This document shows, piece by piece, positions 18,246 through 27,299 of a stretch of 64,000 bases of DNA (the stretch's first letter is position 1; the number at the start of each line of letters is the position of its first letter). The translations under genes were made by a program, and so were the position numbers. The notes under the pieces were generated by a model. It was not told the origin of the DNA and made no database searches. It saw only the letters and a program-made list of their open reading frames with translations. This DNA is from Paracidovorax konjaci (GTDB lineage Bacteria > Pseudomonadota > Gammaproteobacteria > Burkholderiales > Burkholderiaceae_C): the NCBI RefSeq assembly GCF_900112675.1, contig NZ_FOMQ01000005.1:333159-397158 (forward strand). Reading direction: 5' to 3'.

Positions 18246-20567
18246 TCAAAGGCGCCATCGCTTCAAAAGCAGGGCATTTGCCATCACGCTCACGGAACTG
18301 AGCGCCATGGCCGCGCCAGCCACCACCGGACTGAGGTAGCCCAGCGCCGCCAGCGGTATCCCGGCCACGTTGTACGCGAAGGCCCAGAACAGGTTCTGCC
18401 GTATCTTGCCCACCGTGCGGCGGGAAATGTCGAATGCCGCCGCCACCAGCGCCGGATCGCCGCGCATCAGCGTGACGCCGGCCGCGTGCATGGCCACATC
18501 GGTGCCGTTGCCCATGGCGATGCCCACATCGGCCGCGGCGAGCGCCGGGGCATCGTTCACGCCGTCGCCCACCATCGCCACCACGCGCGGCGCAGCCGCC
18601 CCATCCGCGCCAGGCCTCCGCAGCCGGGCGATGCACGCCGCCTTGTCGGCGGGCAGCACCTCGGCCATCACCTCGCCCGACCCGGGCCGCAGGCCGAGCC
18701 GGCGGGCCATGGCCTCGGCCGCGCCGCGGTTGTCGCCCGAGACCATCACCGTGCGCAGGCCCCGCGCCCGCAGGGCAGCGATCGCCGCGGCCGCCCCGGG
18801 CTTGGGCTCGTCGCCGAAGGCCAGCAGCGCCCGCACGGCCGCGTTGCCGCCGGGCAACCTTTCGGCCAGCGCAGAGACGGTGGCGCCCTCTTCCTGCAGC
18901 GCCGCCGCGCGGGCGGTCAGCGCGGCGGGCACTTCGGCCGCCTGCGCCTCCATCCAGCGCAGGCTACCCACGCACCAGGCCACGCCCTCCACCTCGCCTT
19001 CGGTGCCCAGCCCGGGCACGGCGCGCACGCCCTGCGCGGCCGCGGGGGTGGGCACGCCCCGGTCCCGTGCCGCCCGCAGCGTGGCGCGTGCCAGCGGGTG
19101 CTCGCTGCCGGCCTGCAGCGCAGTCGCCACGGCCAGCAAGGCATCGGCGTCGGCCGCCGCTTCGGGCACGGCTTCGAAGGCGCGCAGCACGGGCTGGCCC
19201 AGCGTGAGCGTGCCGGTCTTGTCGAAGGCCACGGTGTCCACGCGGTGGGCCGTCTCCAGTGCCTCCGCGTCCTTGATGAGGATGCCGTGCCGCGCCGCCA
19301 CGCCCGTGCCCGCCATGATGGCGGCCGGCGTCGCCAGCCCCAGGGCGCACGGGCAGGCGATCACCAGCACCGCCACGGCATGGATGAGTGCGGCCTCCGC
19401 GCCCGCGCCGGCCGCGAGCCAGCCCAGCAGCGTGAGCAGCGCCAGCACCAGCACCACCGGCACGAACACGGCCGAGACGCGGTCCACCAGCCGCTGAATG
19501 GGCGCCTTGGCGGCCTGCGCGTCTTCCACCAGGCGGATGATGCGGGCCAGCACCGTCTCGGCGCCCACGGCCGTCACCTGCACCACCACCCGGCCCTCGC
19601 CGTTGACGGAGCCGCCCGTGAGCGCATCGCCCGGCCCGCGCGCCACCGGCAGCGGCTCGCCCGTGAGCATGGATTCGTCCACCTGCGTGCGGCCTTCCAG
19701 CACCGTGCCGTCCACCGGGATGCGCTCGCCGGGGCGCACGGCGATGCGGTCGCCGGCCATCACCTCGGCCACAGGCACGTCCACCTCGCCGTCCGGGCCC
19801 ATCCAGTGGGCCGCCTCGGGCCGCAGCGCGTGCAGCGCGCGGATCGCCGCCGTGGTCTGCCGCTTGGCGCGCGCCTCCAGCCATTTGCCGAGCAGCACCA
19901 GCGTGATCACCACGGCCGACGCCTCGAAATACAGGTGCGGCGCGTGCCCCGCCCCTGCGCCATGGCCGGCCGTGAGCCACAGCCACAGCGAGAGCCCGTA
20001 GGCCGCGCTGGTGCCGATGGCCACCAGCAAATCCATGTTGCCGGCGCGCACCCGCAGCGCATGCCAGCCCGCGCGGTAGAAGCGCGCGCCCAGCACGAAC
20101 TGCACCGGCGTGGCCAGCAGCCACTGCAGCAGCGCGGGCAGCATCCAGTCGCGGCCCGCCAGGGTGCCCGCCATCGGCAGCACCAGCGGCAGCGACAGGG
20201 CGATCCCGGCCGCCACGGGGCCGAAACCGGCCCAGGGCGAGGCGTCCTGCGGCGACTCGGGCGCATCGGCCGCGCGCGGCTCGTAGCCCGCGTTGCGCAC
20301 GGCGCGGCGCAGCAGCCCGTCCATCATCCCCGCGGACGCCCCGCCTGCGGGGGCGGCATAGACCACATGGGCGCGCTCGGTGGCCAGGTTGACCTCGGCA
20401 CTGCGCACGCCGGGCACCTTGCGCAGCGCGCGCTCCACGCGACCGGAGCAGCTCGCGCAGGTCATGCCGCCGATGCCCAGGTCCAGGTGCAGGGCCGGTT
20501 CTGCGGACGGCACCGGCCCGGCAGCAGGCGGGCGGGGGGCGCCAGGGGGAGAAGGGGAAGCATCCAT
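18246..20567 (-). CDS. copA: Copper-translocating P-type ATPase (CopA-like)
   Basis: 773-residue P1B-1 ATPase exporting Cu(I) to the periplasm. One N-terminal metal-binding domain with GMTCASC (34-40) is followed by the actuator TGE loop ([12 protein letters not shown]), the transmembrane CPC ion site ([14 protein letters not shown]), the phosphorylation motif DKTGTLT, the SEHP nucleotide motif and the hinge [10 protein letters not shown]. Membrane motifs YN and MxxSS near the C-terminus support copper selectivity. The gene is divergent from copZ-cueR and preceded by a MerR-type promoter whose -10 box lies only 6 nt before the ATG. Confidence 0.94.
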   Translation of the reverse strand: MDASPSPPGAPRPPAAGPVPSAEPALHLDLGIGGMTCASCSGRVERALRKVPGVRSAEVNLATERAHVVYAAPAGGASAGMMDGLLRRAVRNAGYEPRAADAPESPQDASPWAGFGPVAAGIALSLPLVLPMAGTLAGRDWMLPALLQWLLATPVQFVLGARFYRAGWHALRVRAGNMDLLVAIGTSAAYGLSLWLWLTAGHGAGAGHAPHLYFEASAVVITLVLLGKWLEARAKRQTTAAIRALHALRPEAAHWMGPDGEVDVPVAEVMAGDRIAVRPGERIPVDGTVLEGRTQVDESMLTGEPLPVARGPGDALTGGSVNGEGRVVVQVTAVGAETVLARIIRLVEDAQAAKAPIQRLVDRVSAVFVPVVLVLALLTLLGWLAAGAGAEAALIHAVAVLVIACPCALGLATPAAIMAGTGVAARHGILIKDAEALETAHRVDTVAFDKTGTLTLGQPVLRAFEAVPEAAADADALLAVATALQAGSEHPLARATLRAARDRGVPTPAAAQGVRAVPGLGTEGEVEGVAWCVGSLRWMEAQAAEVPAALTARAAALQEEGATVSALAERLPGGNAAVRALLAFGDEPKPGAAAAIAALRARGLRTVMVSGDNRGAAEAMARRLGLRPGSGEVMAEVLPADKAACIARLRRPGADGAAAPRVVAMVGDGVNDAPALAAADVGIAMGNGTDVAMHAAGVTLMRGDPALVAAAFDISRRTVGKIRQNLFWAFAYNVAGIPLAALGYLSPVVAGAAMALSSVSVMANALLLKRWRL

Positions 20568-20573
20568 GGAGGC

Positions 20574-20604
20574 ACCTTAACCCTTGACATCATGGCAAGG
20601 TCAA
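20574..20604 (-). promoter_or_regulatory. CueR-type copA promoter with 19-bp spacer
   Basis: On the minus strand: -35 TTGACC (20599-20604), a 19-bp spacer and -10 TAAGGT (20574-20579). The overlong spacer is the hallmark of MerR-family activation. A dyad ACCTTG...CAAGGGT sits inside the spacer around an ATG-like centre, as in CueR operators. Transcription should begin at or beside the copA ATG. Confidence 0.8.
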
Positions 20605-20629
20605 GGCCCCGCCGCAGGCCGGACGGCGC

Positions 20630-20660
20630 TTGACTCTGCCACCATGTCAGGGTTCACGAT
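20630..20660 (+). promoter_or_regulatory. Second CueR-type operator-promoter, facing copZ-cueR
   Basis: On the plus strand, TTGACT (20630-20635) is followed by CTGCCACCATGTCAGGGTT, nearly the same as the copA spacer, and then CACGAT as a poor -10. The spacer is 18-19 bp. It lies 64 bp before the copZ ATG and implies copper-dependent autoregulation. Confidence 0.65.
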
Positions 20661-20723
20661 GGCGTCTCCGTCTTCCATCGAACCCACCCTGCCCTCCGCG
20701 GCGCACGACAAGGAGCCTTTTCC

Positions 20724-20939
20724 ATGCCAGAGCAACAGCCACAACAGCACATCCTGCAGGTCCAGGGCATGACCTGCGGCCACTGCGAGCGCGCCGTCAC
20801 GCAGGCCGTGCGCCAGCTCGATCCGGCCGCCACCGTGGCCATCGACCGCCCCGCGGGCCGCGTCACGGTCGATACCGCCCAGCCGCGCGATGCCGTGGCC
20901 GCCGCCATCGCCGAAGAAGGCTATACGGTCGCGCCATGA
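20724..20939 (+). CDS. copZ: Copper chaperone, heavy-metal-associated domain protein (CopZ-like)
   Basis: 71-residue single HMA domain with the metal motif GMTCGHC (about 15-21), which binds Cu(I) through two cysteines and hands it to CopA. An AAGGAG-type ribosome site precedes the ATG. The gene overlaps cueR by 4 nt (ATGA), giving a two-gene operon divergent from copA. Confidence 0.92.
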   Translation: MPEQQPQQHILQVQGMTCGHCERAVTQAVRQLDPAATVAIDRPAGRVTVDTAQPRDAVAAAIAEEGYTVAP

Positions 20940-21400
20940 GCACCGCCCGCGCCGCCCCGGCCGCCCGCTCTGCCGCGGCGGCCACCGCCGGCGGCAGGCC
21001 GGTCCCCATCGGCACGGCGGCCGAGCGCGCGGGCGTCTCCGCGCGCATGGTGCGCCACTACGAGTCGCTGGGGCTGCTGCAGAGCGTGGCCCGCACGGAA
21101 AGCGGCTACCGCCAGTACACCGAGGCCGACGTGCACACGCTGCGCTTCATCCGCCGCGCGCGCGACCTGGGCTTCTCGATGGAGGAGATCGCCGCCCTGC
21201 TCGGCCTCTGGCAGGACCAGGACCGCGCGAGCCGCCAGGTCAAACGCATCGCGCAGGCCCACATCGACGACCTGGGCCAGCGCATCGCCGCCATGCAGGC
21301 CATGCAGCGCACGCTGCAATCGCTGGTGGGCTGCTGCAACGGCGACGGGCGGCCGGACTGCCCGATCCTGGACGATCTGGCGGGGGCGGCGGGAGGCTGA
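20936..21400 (+). CDS. cueR: MerR-family copper-responsive regulator (CueR-like)
   Basis: 154-residue regulator with an Ala-rich N-terminal extension of about 22 residues, then the MerR helix-turn-helix PIGTAAERAGVSARMVRHYESLGLL and the RQYTEADVHTLRFIRRARDLGFSMEEI wing. The dimer helix leads to a metal loop with CCNGDGRPDCPILDDL, in which two cysteines eight residues apart match CueR ligands for Cu(I)/Ag(I). It most likely controls both promoters in the copA-copZ gap. ATG overlaps the copZ stop. Confidence 0.92.
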   Translation: MSTARAAPAARSAAAATAGGRPVPIGTAAERAGVSARMVRHYESLGLLQSVARTESGYRQYTEADVHTLRFIRRARDLGFSMEEIAALLGLWQDQDRASRQVKRIAQAHIDDLGQRIAAMQAMQRTLQSLVGCCNGDGRPDCPILDDLAGAAGG

Positions 21401-21506
21401 AGCCCCGCAAAACCAACCGGCCGATGCCGCGCATCGCCGGCGGTGCCCGGGCGTGGCAATGTCATGGGAATCTCTAAACTCCGCTGCATCCCACCTCACT
21501 GCCGCC

Positions 21507-23141
21507 ATGCCCACTTCTCTTGCCCAGCTCCAACAGTGGCTGCTCGAACCCGAAGGCCGACGCCTGGAGTTCAAGGAAGCCAAGCAGCGCTACGACTTCG
21601 AAAAGCTGCTCAGGTACTGCGTGGCCCTGGCCAATGAAGGTGGCGGCACCATGGTGCTGGGCGTGACGGACCAGCGGCCACGGCGCATCGTAGGTTCGCT
21701 GGCCTTTGAAGCCCCAGAACGCACAGAGGCAGGCTTGCACCAACGGCTGGGACATCGCATTCCTGTCGAAGAACTTCATTTGCCCGAGGGTCGCGTAGTG
21801 ATAGTGCATGTCCCTGCCCGATTGCCGGGCACGGCGTGGGAGATTGACGGTCAATATTTGAAAAGGGCGGGTGACGACCTCGTAGCACTGAAGGGGCCGG
21901 AACTAAGCGAAATCTTTGCCGAGACCGGGCCAGACTTTTCAGCCCAACCCTGCCCCGGTGCCACGCTGGCGGATCTGGAGCCCGGTTCCATCGCGCTGTT
22001 TCGCGAGCGCTGGGCCAAAAAGGGCGGCGACTTGCGCAGACTCGACCTGAGCGATCAGCAGACGCTGCGCGATGCCGAACTGCTGGTGGAGGGCGACCAG
22101 GTGAGCTATGCCGCACTCATCCTGTTTGGCACGCGCGCAGGCCTTACCCGGTGGCTGGCCCAGGCTGAGCTGGTGTTCGAATACCGCTCGTCCGAAGCAG
22201 CGGGACCGGCAGCCGACCGGGAGGAATACCGCGCAGGTTTCTTTGCTTGGCAAGATGCACTGTGGAAAAAGATCACACTGCGCAACGACCGGCAAAGCTA
22301 TCAGGACGATTTCTTTCGCATGGACTTGCCCACTTTCGACGAGGTGCCCGTGCGCGAAGCGATCCTGAATGCGGTCGCCCACCGGGACTATCGCCTGGGA
22401 GGTTCGATCTTCGTGCGGCAATTTGCCAAGCGGCTGGAGGTGGTGAGCCCTGGGGGCCTGCCACCCGGCATCACACCCGAAAACATCATCGACCAGCAAA
22501 ATCCGCGCAATCGCCGCCTGGCCGAGGCCCTAGCACGCTGCGGCTTGATCGAGCGGTCAGGCCAGGGCCTCAACCTGATGATGGAAAGCGCCGTGCGCCA
22601 GGGCAAACCCCTGCCCAGCTTTGCAGGCACCGCTGTGCACGAGGTACGGCTCACACTGGAGGGCGGCATTCGCAACCCGGCATTTGTGCGATTCATGGAG
22701 CGGCTGGGAGAAGAGAGACTGCGCAGTTTTTCAACGCTCGACTACCTGGCACTGGAACGCCTGGAGCAAAACCGCCCTTTGACTCCTGAGTTGCAGGAAC
22801 GCCTGCCCACACTGGCAGAGGCGGGTGTGGTGGAAGTGATGGGCCGGGGAAAAACTGCCAGGTACATCCTGGCCGCCGCGCTGTATGCGACGCTGGGCAG
22901 CAGAGGCACCTACACCCGGAAACGGGGCCTGGACCACGGCACCAACAAGGCTCTGTTGTTGCAACACCTCAAAGATCAACGTGGGGCTGGTGCACCACTG
23001 AGTGAATTCCGCCAAGTACTGCCCTCGCTCACCATCAAGGCGGTGCAAAAGCTGCTGGATGAGTTGCGCAACGAAGGATTGATACGCGTCGTTGGCCAGA
23101 GGCGCTGGGCCCGCTGGCATCTGGCAGATGAAGCTGTTTAA
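21507..23141 (+). CDS. AlbA_2 (Schlafen-like) and HATPase_c_4 domain protein
   Basis: 544 residues. The N-terminal AlbA_2 domain starts MPTSLAQLQQWLLEPEGRRLEFKEAK, with the ExxRLEFK motif and VALANEGGGTMVLGV. A RecG-C-terminal-like ATPase fold follows near 270-390 (REAILNAVAHRDYRLGGSIFVRQF and VVSPGGLPPGIT). The C-terminus looks like winged helices (PSLTIKAVQKLLDELRNEGLIRV). Such proteins are usually called ATP-binding transcriptional regulators; some sit in defence or mobile regions. It stands alone between copper genes and a thiolase, with AT-rich DNA after it. ATG 21507 preferred; 21453 is possible. Confidence 0.82.
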   Translation: MPTSLAQLQQWLLEPEGRRLEFKEAKQRYDFEKLLRYCVALANEGGGTMVLGVTDQRPRRIVGSLAFEAPERTEAGLHQRLGHRIPVEELHLPEGRVVIVHVPARLPGTAWEIDGQYLKRAGDDLVALKGPELSEIFAETGPDFSAQPCPGATLADLEPGSIALFRERWAKKGGDLRRLDLSDQQTLRDAELLVEGDQVSYAALILFGTRAGLTRWLAQAELVFEYRSSEAAGPAADREEYRAGFFAWQDALWKKITLRNDRQSYQDDFFRMDLPTFDEVPVREAILNAVAHRDYRLGGSIFVRQFAKRLEVVSPGGLPPGITPENIIDQQNPRNRRLAEALARCGLIERSGQGLNLMMESAVRQGKPLPSFAGTAVHEVRLTLEGGIRNPAFVRFMERLGEERLRSFSTLDYLALERLEQNRPLTPELQERLPTLAEAGVVEVMGRGKTARYILAAALYATLGSRGTYTRKRGLDHGTNKALLLQHLKDQRGAGAPLSEFRQVLPSLTIKAVQKLLDELRNEGLIRVVGQRRWARWHLADEAV

Positions 23142-23415
23142 ACCAGGGTTTAACCCAAAAGGTTAAAGCTTTGGATTTCTTCTAGAAATCACTTTGTGAA
23201 TCAATGACTTATAAAACCCGGCAGGTTTAACGAGCGAGGGCGCCCGGGCTCCGTGCCTGGCTGCCCGGGGGCCGATCAACGATCACTTTCGGCCCATTCC
23301 ATCGCTTGAAGCCAGCCGCTTCGTGCCCCGATGGCACCTTTGGGCCATCGCAGGCACGGCTACAAAGGCGGAATCGACCCTTTCCGCTTTTTCTTTGATT
23401 GAAGGACCCGCAACC
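23142..23415. other. AT-rich gap after the AlbA_2 gene with repeated TTTAA words
   Basis: The first 90 bp are far more AT-rich than the neighbourhood and contain GTTTAAACC, GGGTTTAACCC, GGTTAAAG and GGTTTAACG in close succession. The first two could fold as a weak hairpin, but no proper terminator is seen. The rest (23230-23415) holds nothing recognisable except the thiolase leader. Confidence 0.4.
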
Positions 23416-24603
23416 ATGACCCACCGCGACATCTACATCGCCGCCACCGCCCGCACCGCCATCGGCTCCTTCGGCGGCGCCTTGAAGGACGTGCCCAACA
23501 CCCGCCTGGCCACCACCGCCGTGCAGGCGGCCCTCGCGCGCAGCGGCATCGCGGCCGATGCGGTGGGCCATGTGGTGATGGGCAACGTGATCCCCACCGA
23601 CACGAAGGACGCCTACCTCGCGCGCGTGGCTGCCATCGATGCGGGCTGCCCGGTGGAGACGCCGGCCTTCAACGTGAACCGGCTCTGCGGCTCCGGGCTG
23701 CAGGCCATCGTCTCGGCGGCGCAGGCCATCGCGCTGGGCGATTGCGATGTGGCCATCGGCGGAGGCTCCGAATCGATGAGCCGCGGCCCCTATTTCGACA
23801 CCGCTTCGCGCTGGGGCGCGCGCATGGGCGATGCCACGAGCATCGACTACATGCTCGGCATCCTGCACGACCCCTGGCAGAAGATGCACATGGGCATCAC
23901 GGCCGAGAACGTGGCCGAGCGCTACCGCATCAGCCGCGCCATGCAGGACGAGCTGGCGGCCGCGAGCCAGCAGCGCGCTGCGGCGGCCATCGCCGCCGGC
24001 CATTTCAAGGAGCAGATCGTCCCGGTGGAGATTGCCTCGCGCAAGGGCACGGTGGTGTTCGATACCGACGAGCACGTGCGCGCGGGCACCACGGTGGAGG
24101 CGCTGGCGGGCATGAAGCCCGCCTTCCGCAAGGAGAGCGGCACGGTCACGGCCGGCAATGCGTCGGGCATCAACGATGGCGCTGCCGCGCTGGTGCTGGT
24201 GGCCGGCGACCGCGCCGCGGCCCTGGGTGCCCGGCCGCTCGCACGCCTCGTGGGCTATGCGCATGCCGGCGTGGACCCGGCCTACATGGGTATCGGCCCG
24301 GTGCCGGCCACGCGCGCCGTGCTGCAGCGCACGGGGCTGTCGGTGCAGGATCTGGACGTGGTCGAGGCCAACGAAGCCTTCGCCGCCCAGGCCTGCGCAG
24401 TGATCCAGGAGCTGGGCCTGGACCCGGCCCACGTGAACCCGAACGGCTCGGGCATCTCCCTGGGCCACCCCGTGGGCGCAACGGGCGCGATCATCGCCAC
24501 CAAAGCCATCGCGGAGCTGCACCGCACGGGCGGGCGCTATGCGCTGGTGACGATGTGCATCGGCGGCGGACAGGGCATCGCGGCGATTTTCGAACGCGTT
24601 TGA
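23416..24603 (+). CDS. Acetyl-CoA acyltransferase (thiolase)
   Basis: 395-residue degradative/biosynthetic thiolase that condenses or cleaves acyl-CoA. The nucleophilic Cys lies in [14 protein letters not shown], the catalytic His in GHPVGATGA, and the second catalytic Cys in [20 protein letters not shown] and [12 protein letters not shown] are family signatures. It resembles BktB/PhaA-like enzymes of Burkholderiales; chain-length preference cannot be told. The start [17 protein letters not shown] follows GAAGGACC. No beta-oxidation neighbours are present. Confidence 0.92.
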   Translation: MTHRDIYIAATARTAIGSFGGALKDVPNTRLATTAVQAALARSGIAADAVGHVVMGNVIPTDTKDAYLARVAAIDAGCPVETPAFNVNRLCGSGLQAIVSAAQAIALGDCDVAIGGGSESMSRGPYFDTASRWGARMGDATSIDYMLGILHDPWQKMHMGITAENVAERYRISRAMQDELAAASQQRAAAAIAAGHFKEQIVPVEIASRKGTVVFDTDEHVRAGTTVEALAGMKPAFRKESGTVTAGNASGINDGAAALVLVAGDRAAALGARPLARLVGYAHAGVDPAYMGIGPVPATRAVLQRTGLSVQDLDVVEANEAFAAQACAVIQELGLDPAHVNPNGSGISLGHPVGATGAIIATKAIAELHRTGGRYALVTMCIGGGQGIAAIFERV

Positions 24604-24679
24604 AACTGTTGGAAACAGCGGGAAGAAGTGGCCCGCATCCCCCTAGCATCGCCTGTCCGCATTTCCGCACGACCGGCCC

Positions 24680-25072
24680 ATGCCCTACATCTACCAAGAC
24701 GTCGATTCGCTGAACAACAAACCCAAAGTGGGGAGCAAGCATTGCGTGGCCTTGCTGCAGCACTACGCCCACCTGCCGCATACCAGTTCGTGGAAGCCGG
24801 GAGAAACCGTCTTCGGCAACGCCAATATCAAGAAAGGAACGGCGATCGCCACGTTCAACAAGGCCGGCAAGTACGGCAACCTCCCCACCGGCAATCACGC
24901 CGCTTTCTTCGTATCGCAGGATGCGGGTGGAATACGGATCATGGACCAGTGGCTGGACGACGACAGGAAGCCCAAAATTTCCATGCGCTACATCCGTCCG
25001 GTAGGACAACGCAAGGACGGGCAGTACACCGATCCCAGCAACAATGCCAGCGCCTATTCGGTGATCGAATGA
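24680..25072 (+). CDS. BPSL0067 family protein, probable cell-wall amidase effector
   Basis: 130 residues matching my recollection of the BPSL0067 family, small NlpC/P60-like (papain fold) proteins tied to interbacterial toxicity. Candidate catalytic residues are Cys22 in SKHCVALLQHY and His73 in GNHAAFFVSQ; WKPGETVFG and GGIRIMDQW are other conserved blocks. There is no signal peptide. An exported protein is encoded immediately downstream behind a strong ribosome site, the usual effector-immunity order. No secretion genes are nearby. Function is inferred from family and layout. Confidence 0.75.
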   Translation: MPYIYQDVDSLNNKPKVGSKHCVALLQHYAHLPHTSSWKPGETVFGNANIKKGTAIATFNKAGKYGNLPTGNHAAFFVSQDAGGIRIMDQWLDDDRKPKISMRYIRPVGQRKDGQYTDPSNNASAYSVIE

Positions 25073-25083
25073 AGGAGAACTCC

Positions 25084-25542
25084 ATGCCCATCGGCAGCCG
25101 AAGAATATCCTGCGCAATACTCACCAGCATGGCCTTGTTCACACAGGCGAGCCTTGCAGCAACACCGTCTCCCACGGCCCTGGCATGCCCTGCTTCCATC
25201 CAGTTGTCCTCTGCTCACCTGGAAGCCTCGGGTTTGCCCACCGGCACCACTCTCTCCGTGGACCGTACCCCTCTCCCTCTCAGTGGCAGCAATGTATTCA
25301 GCGGCCCTCCCGAACAGGCGGGGGCGCTGATGCCGACCGCGACCACGAAAGGCAAAGGCGGTAACCGCGCCGTCTGGGAATTCGAGGGCAGTTATCCCGA
25401 AGGCAAGTTCATCTCGTGCGACTACGCAGGCGGAACGGTGCGCGTGGTACGGCGCGTAGACGATGCAGCCAAGCGCTGCACGTCCACATCGAGCACGACG
25501 AAGAATCCGCCTGCCCTGCAGACGCAGTTCCAGTGCGAGTGA
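25084..25542 (+). CDS. STY0301-like exported protein, probable immunity partner
   Basis: 152 residues with a signal peptide (RRISCAILTSMALFTQASLAA) and a mature part starting near TPSPTALACPASIQLSS. Four or more cysteines (ACPAS, SCDYAGG, KRCTST, FQCE) suggest disulphides in the periplasm. The CP-x-SI start and W-FEG...SCDY pattern resemble the STY0301 family often found beside BPSL0067-type genes. AAGGAG lies 7 nt before ATG 25084; an ATG at 25069 overlaps the upstream stop and would add five residues. The likely role is protection of the producer's cell wall. Confidence 0.72.
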   Translation: MPIGSRRISCAILTSMALFTQASLAATPSPTALACPASIQLSSAHLEASGLPTGTTLSVDRTPLPLSGSNVFSGPPEQAGALMPTATTKGKGGNRAVWEFEGSYPEGKFISCDYAGGTVRVVRRVDDAAKRCTSTSSTTKNPPALQTQFQCE

Positions 25543-25606
25543 CGGGCGCGTGCCGGGCCAAGGCGCAAAAGGTGCCCGCCGATCCCCTCGCCGGCACCCG
25601 CTCGTT

Positions 25607-25652
25607 CGCTATCATTTATATAGCAAACTATTCAATGAAAACGCCGGCATGA
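25607..25652 (+). repeat. Dispersed intergenic repeat, copy 2
   Basis: CTATCATTTATATAGCAAACTATTCAATGAA, then ACGCCGGCATG. Here the 3' end of the element forms the left arm of a terminator hairpin. Confidence 0.7.
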
Positions 25653-25663
25653 CCGGCTTTTTT
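25643..25663 (+). terminator. Terminator downstream of the STY0301-like gene
   Basis: GCCGG-catga-CCGGC followed by six T residues. The left arm belongs to the dispersed repeat, so the element appears to supply termination here. Confidence 0.65.
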
Positions 25664-25911
25664 CATTTGTAGAACGCTTCCACGGCGCCCTTGAGGGTGA
25701 TCATGAGCGGCCGGCCCTTGCGGTCCACCGTCTTGCCCGCGGGCACCTTGATCCAGCCCTCGCTCACGCAGTATTCCTCCACGTCGAAGCGCTCCTTGCC
25801 GTTGAAGCGGATGCCGATGTCGTGCTCGAACACGGCCGGCAGGTGGAACTTGCTGCGCGGGTCGATGGAGAGGTGGTCGGGGAGTTCGGGGCGTTGCGTT
25901 GCGTCGGTCAC
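25663..25911 (-). CDS. DUF3297 family protein
   Basis: 82 residues starting at GTG 25911 (VTDATQRPELPDHLSIDPRSKFH). The stretch VFEHDIGIRFNGKERFDVEEYCVSEGWIKVPAGKT is the family core, strongly conserved in proteobacteria, and the C-terminus VEAFYK is typical. The function is unknown; it is a small soluble protein without signal sequence. Its stop abuts the terminator and repeat on the other strand. Confidence 0.88.
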   Translation of the reverse strand: MTDATQRPELPDHLSIDPRSKFHLPAVFEHDIGIRFNGKERFDVEEYCVSEGWIKVPAGKTVDRKGRPLMITLKGAVEAFYK

Positions 25912-26000
25912 GGAAAAGCTCTCTGGCTGGGTGGAACGAAAAGCGTGGATTCTCCAGGAAACCGCCGCCGCGCGGCCCGAAGCCCTGCGCCGCGGCGGCC

Positions 26001-27254
26001 TCACCGCAGCATCGCGTAGCCCACCGCGATGGCCGCCGCCAGCCCCGCGGCATCGGCGAGCAGCGCGCAGGCCAGCGCGTGGCGTGTGTGCTTCACGCCC
26101 ACGCTGCCGAAGTACACGGCCAGCACGTAGAAGGTGGTTTCGCTGGAGCCCTGCACGATGGCGGCCAGCCGGCCGGCGAACGAATCCACGCCGTGCACCT
26201 GCATCACGTCGATCATCAGCCCGCGCGCGCCCGCGCCCGAGAGCACCCGCATGAGCGCCACGGGCAGCGCCGGCAGGAAGGCGGTGTCCCAGCCCATCGC
26301 CGCCACGCCCGCGCCGATGGCGGCCATCAGCGCATCCATGCAGCCGGCCGCGCGGAAGACGCCGATGGCCACGAGGATCGCCACGAGGTAGGGCACGATC
26401 TGCACGGCCACGCCGAAGCCTTCCTTGGCACCGTCGATGAAGGCGTCGTACACGTTGATGCGGCGCACCGCACCCGCCAGGATGAAGAGCAGCACCACGC
26501 CCAGCACCACTGCCGCGCCCGTGGTGCCCACGATGCGGGCGGCCTGCTCGGCCGGCAGCCGGCCCAGCGCCCACACGGCCGCGCCCAGCAGGCCGGCCAC
26601 GGCCACCACGGGCAGGAGCAGCCGCGGGCGCCAGAGCGGCAGGCGCTGGCACAGGCCCACGGCCAGCACGCCCGCGAGCAGGGAGACGAAGGTGACCACC
26701 AGCGTGGGCAGGAAGATGTCCGCCGCGTTGAAGCCCGGGCCCAGGCCCTGCTGCAGGGCCGTGCTCTGGCGGATCGCGATGACCGAGGTGGGGATCAGCG
26801 TGAGCCCGGCCGTGTTCATCACCACGAACATGATCTGCGCGTTGCTGGCCTCGTCGCGCGGGCCGGTGTGCAGCGACTGCAGCTCGCGCATGGCCGTGAG
26901 GCCGAGCGGCGTGGCCGCGTTGTCCAGCCCCAGCAGGTTGGCCGAGAGGTTCATGGTCATCGCGCCCTGGGCCGGGTGGCCCTGGGGCACGCCGGGGAAC
27001 AGGTGGCGCAGCAGCGGCGCGGCCGCGCGTGCGAGCAGCTCCACCATGCCCGCGCGCTCGCCCACGCGCAGCAGGCCCAGCCAGAGCGCCATCACGCCCG
27101 CGAGCCCCAGGGAGATCTCGAAGCCCGAGCGCGCGGCCGTGAACATCGCCGCCAGCAGCGCCTGGAAGATGTCGGCATCGCCGAGGGCCCAGCGCACGGC
27201 GGCGGTCGCGAACGCGATGGTGAAGAAGCCGATCCAGACCCAGTTGAGCGCCAT
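26001..27254 (-). CDS. Fused SpmA/SpmB-type nucleoside-recognition (Gate) domain membrane protein
   Basis: 417-residue inner-membrane protein. The N-terminal half resembles SpmA (MTMNLSANLLGLDNAATPLGLTAMRELQ) and the C-terminal half SpmB (NVYDAFIDGAKEGFGVAVQIVPYLVAILVAIGVFRAAG and GSSETTFYVLAVYFGSVGVK). Gram-negative bacteria often carry this fusion although they do not sporulate. The two 'gate' domains suggest transport of an unknown small solute. About ten hydrophobic segments can be counted. Confidence 0.88.
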   Translation of the reverse strand: MALNWVWIGFFTIAFATAAVRWALGDADIFQALLAAMFTAARSGFEISLGLAGVMALWLGLLRVGERAGMVELLARAAAPLLRHLFPGVPQGHPAQGAMTMNLSANLLGLDNAATPLGLTAMRELQSLHTGPRDEASNAQIMFVVMNTAGLTLIPTSVIAIRQSTALQQGLGPGFNAADIFLPTLVVTFVSLLAGVLAVGLCQRLPLWRPRLLLPVVAVAGLLGAAVWALGRLPAEQAARIVGTTGAAVVLGVVLLFILAGAVRRINVYDAFIDGAKEGFGVAVQIVPYLVAILVAIGVFRAAGCMDALMAAIGAGVAAMGWDTAFLPALPVALMRVLSGAGARGLMIDVMQVHGVDSFAGRLAAIVQGSSETTFYVLAVYFGSVGVKHTRHALACALLADAAGLAAAIAVGYAMLR

Positions 27255-27299
27255 GGGGGCGATGGTAGCCGCAGGCCCGGGGCTGGGGCCGCGCCTTGC

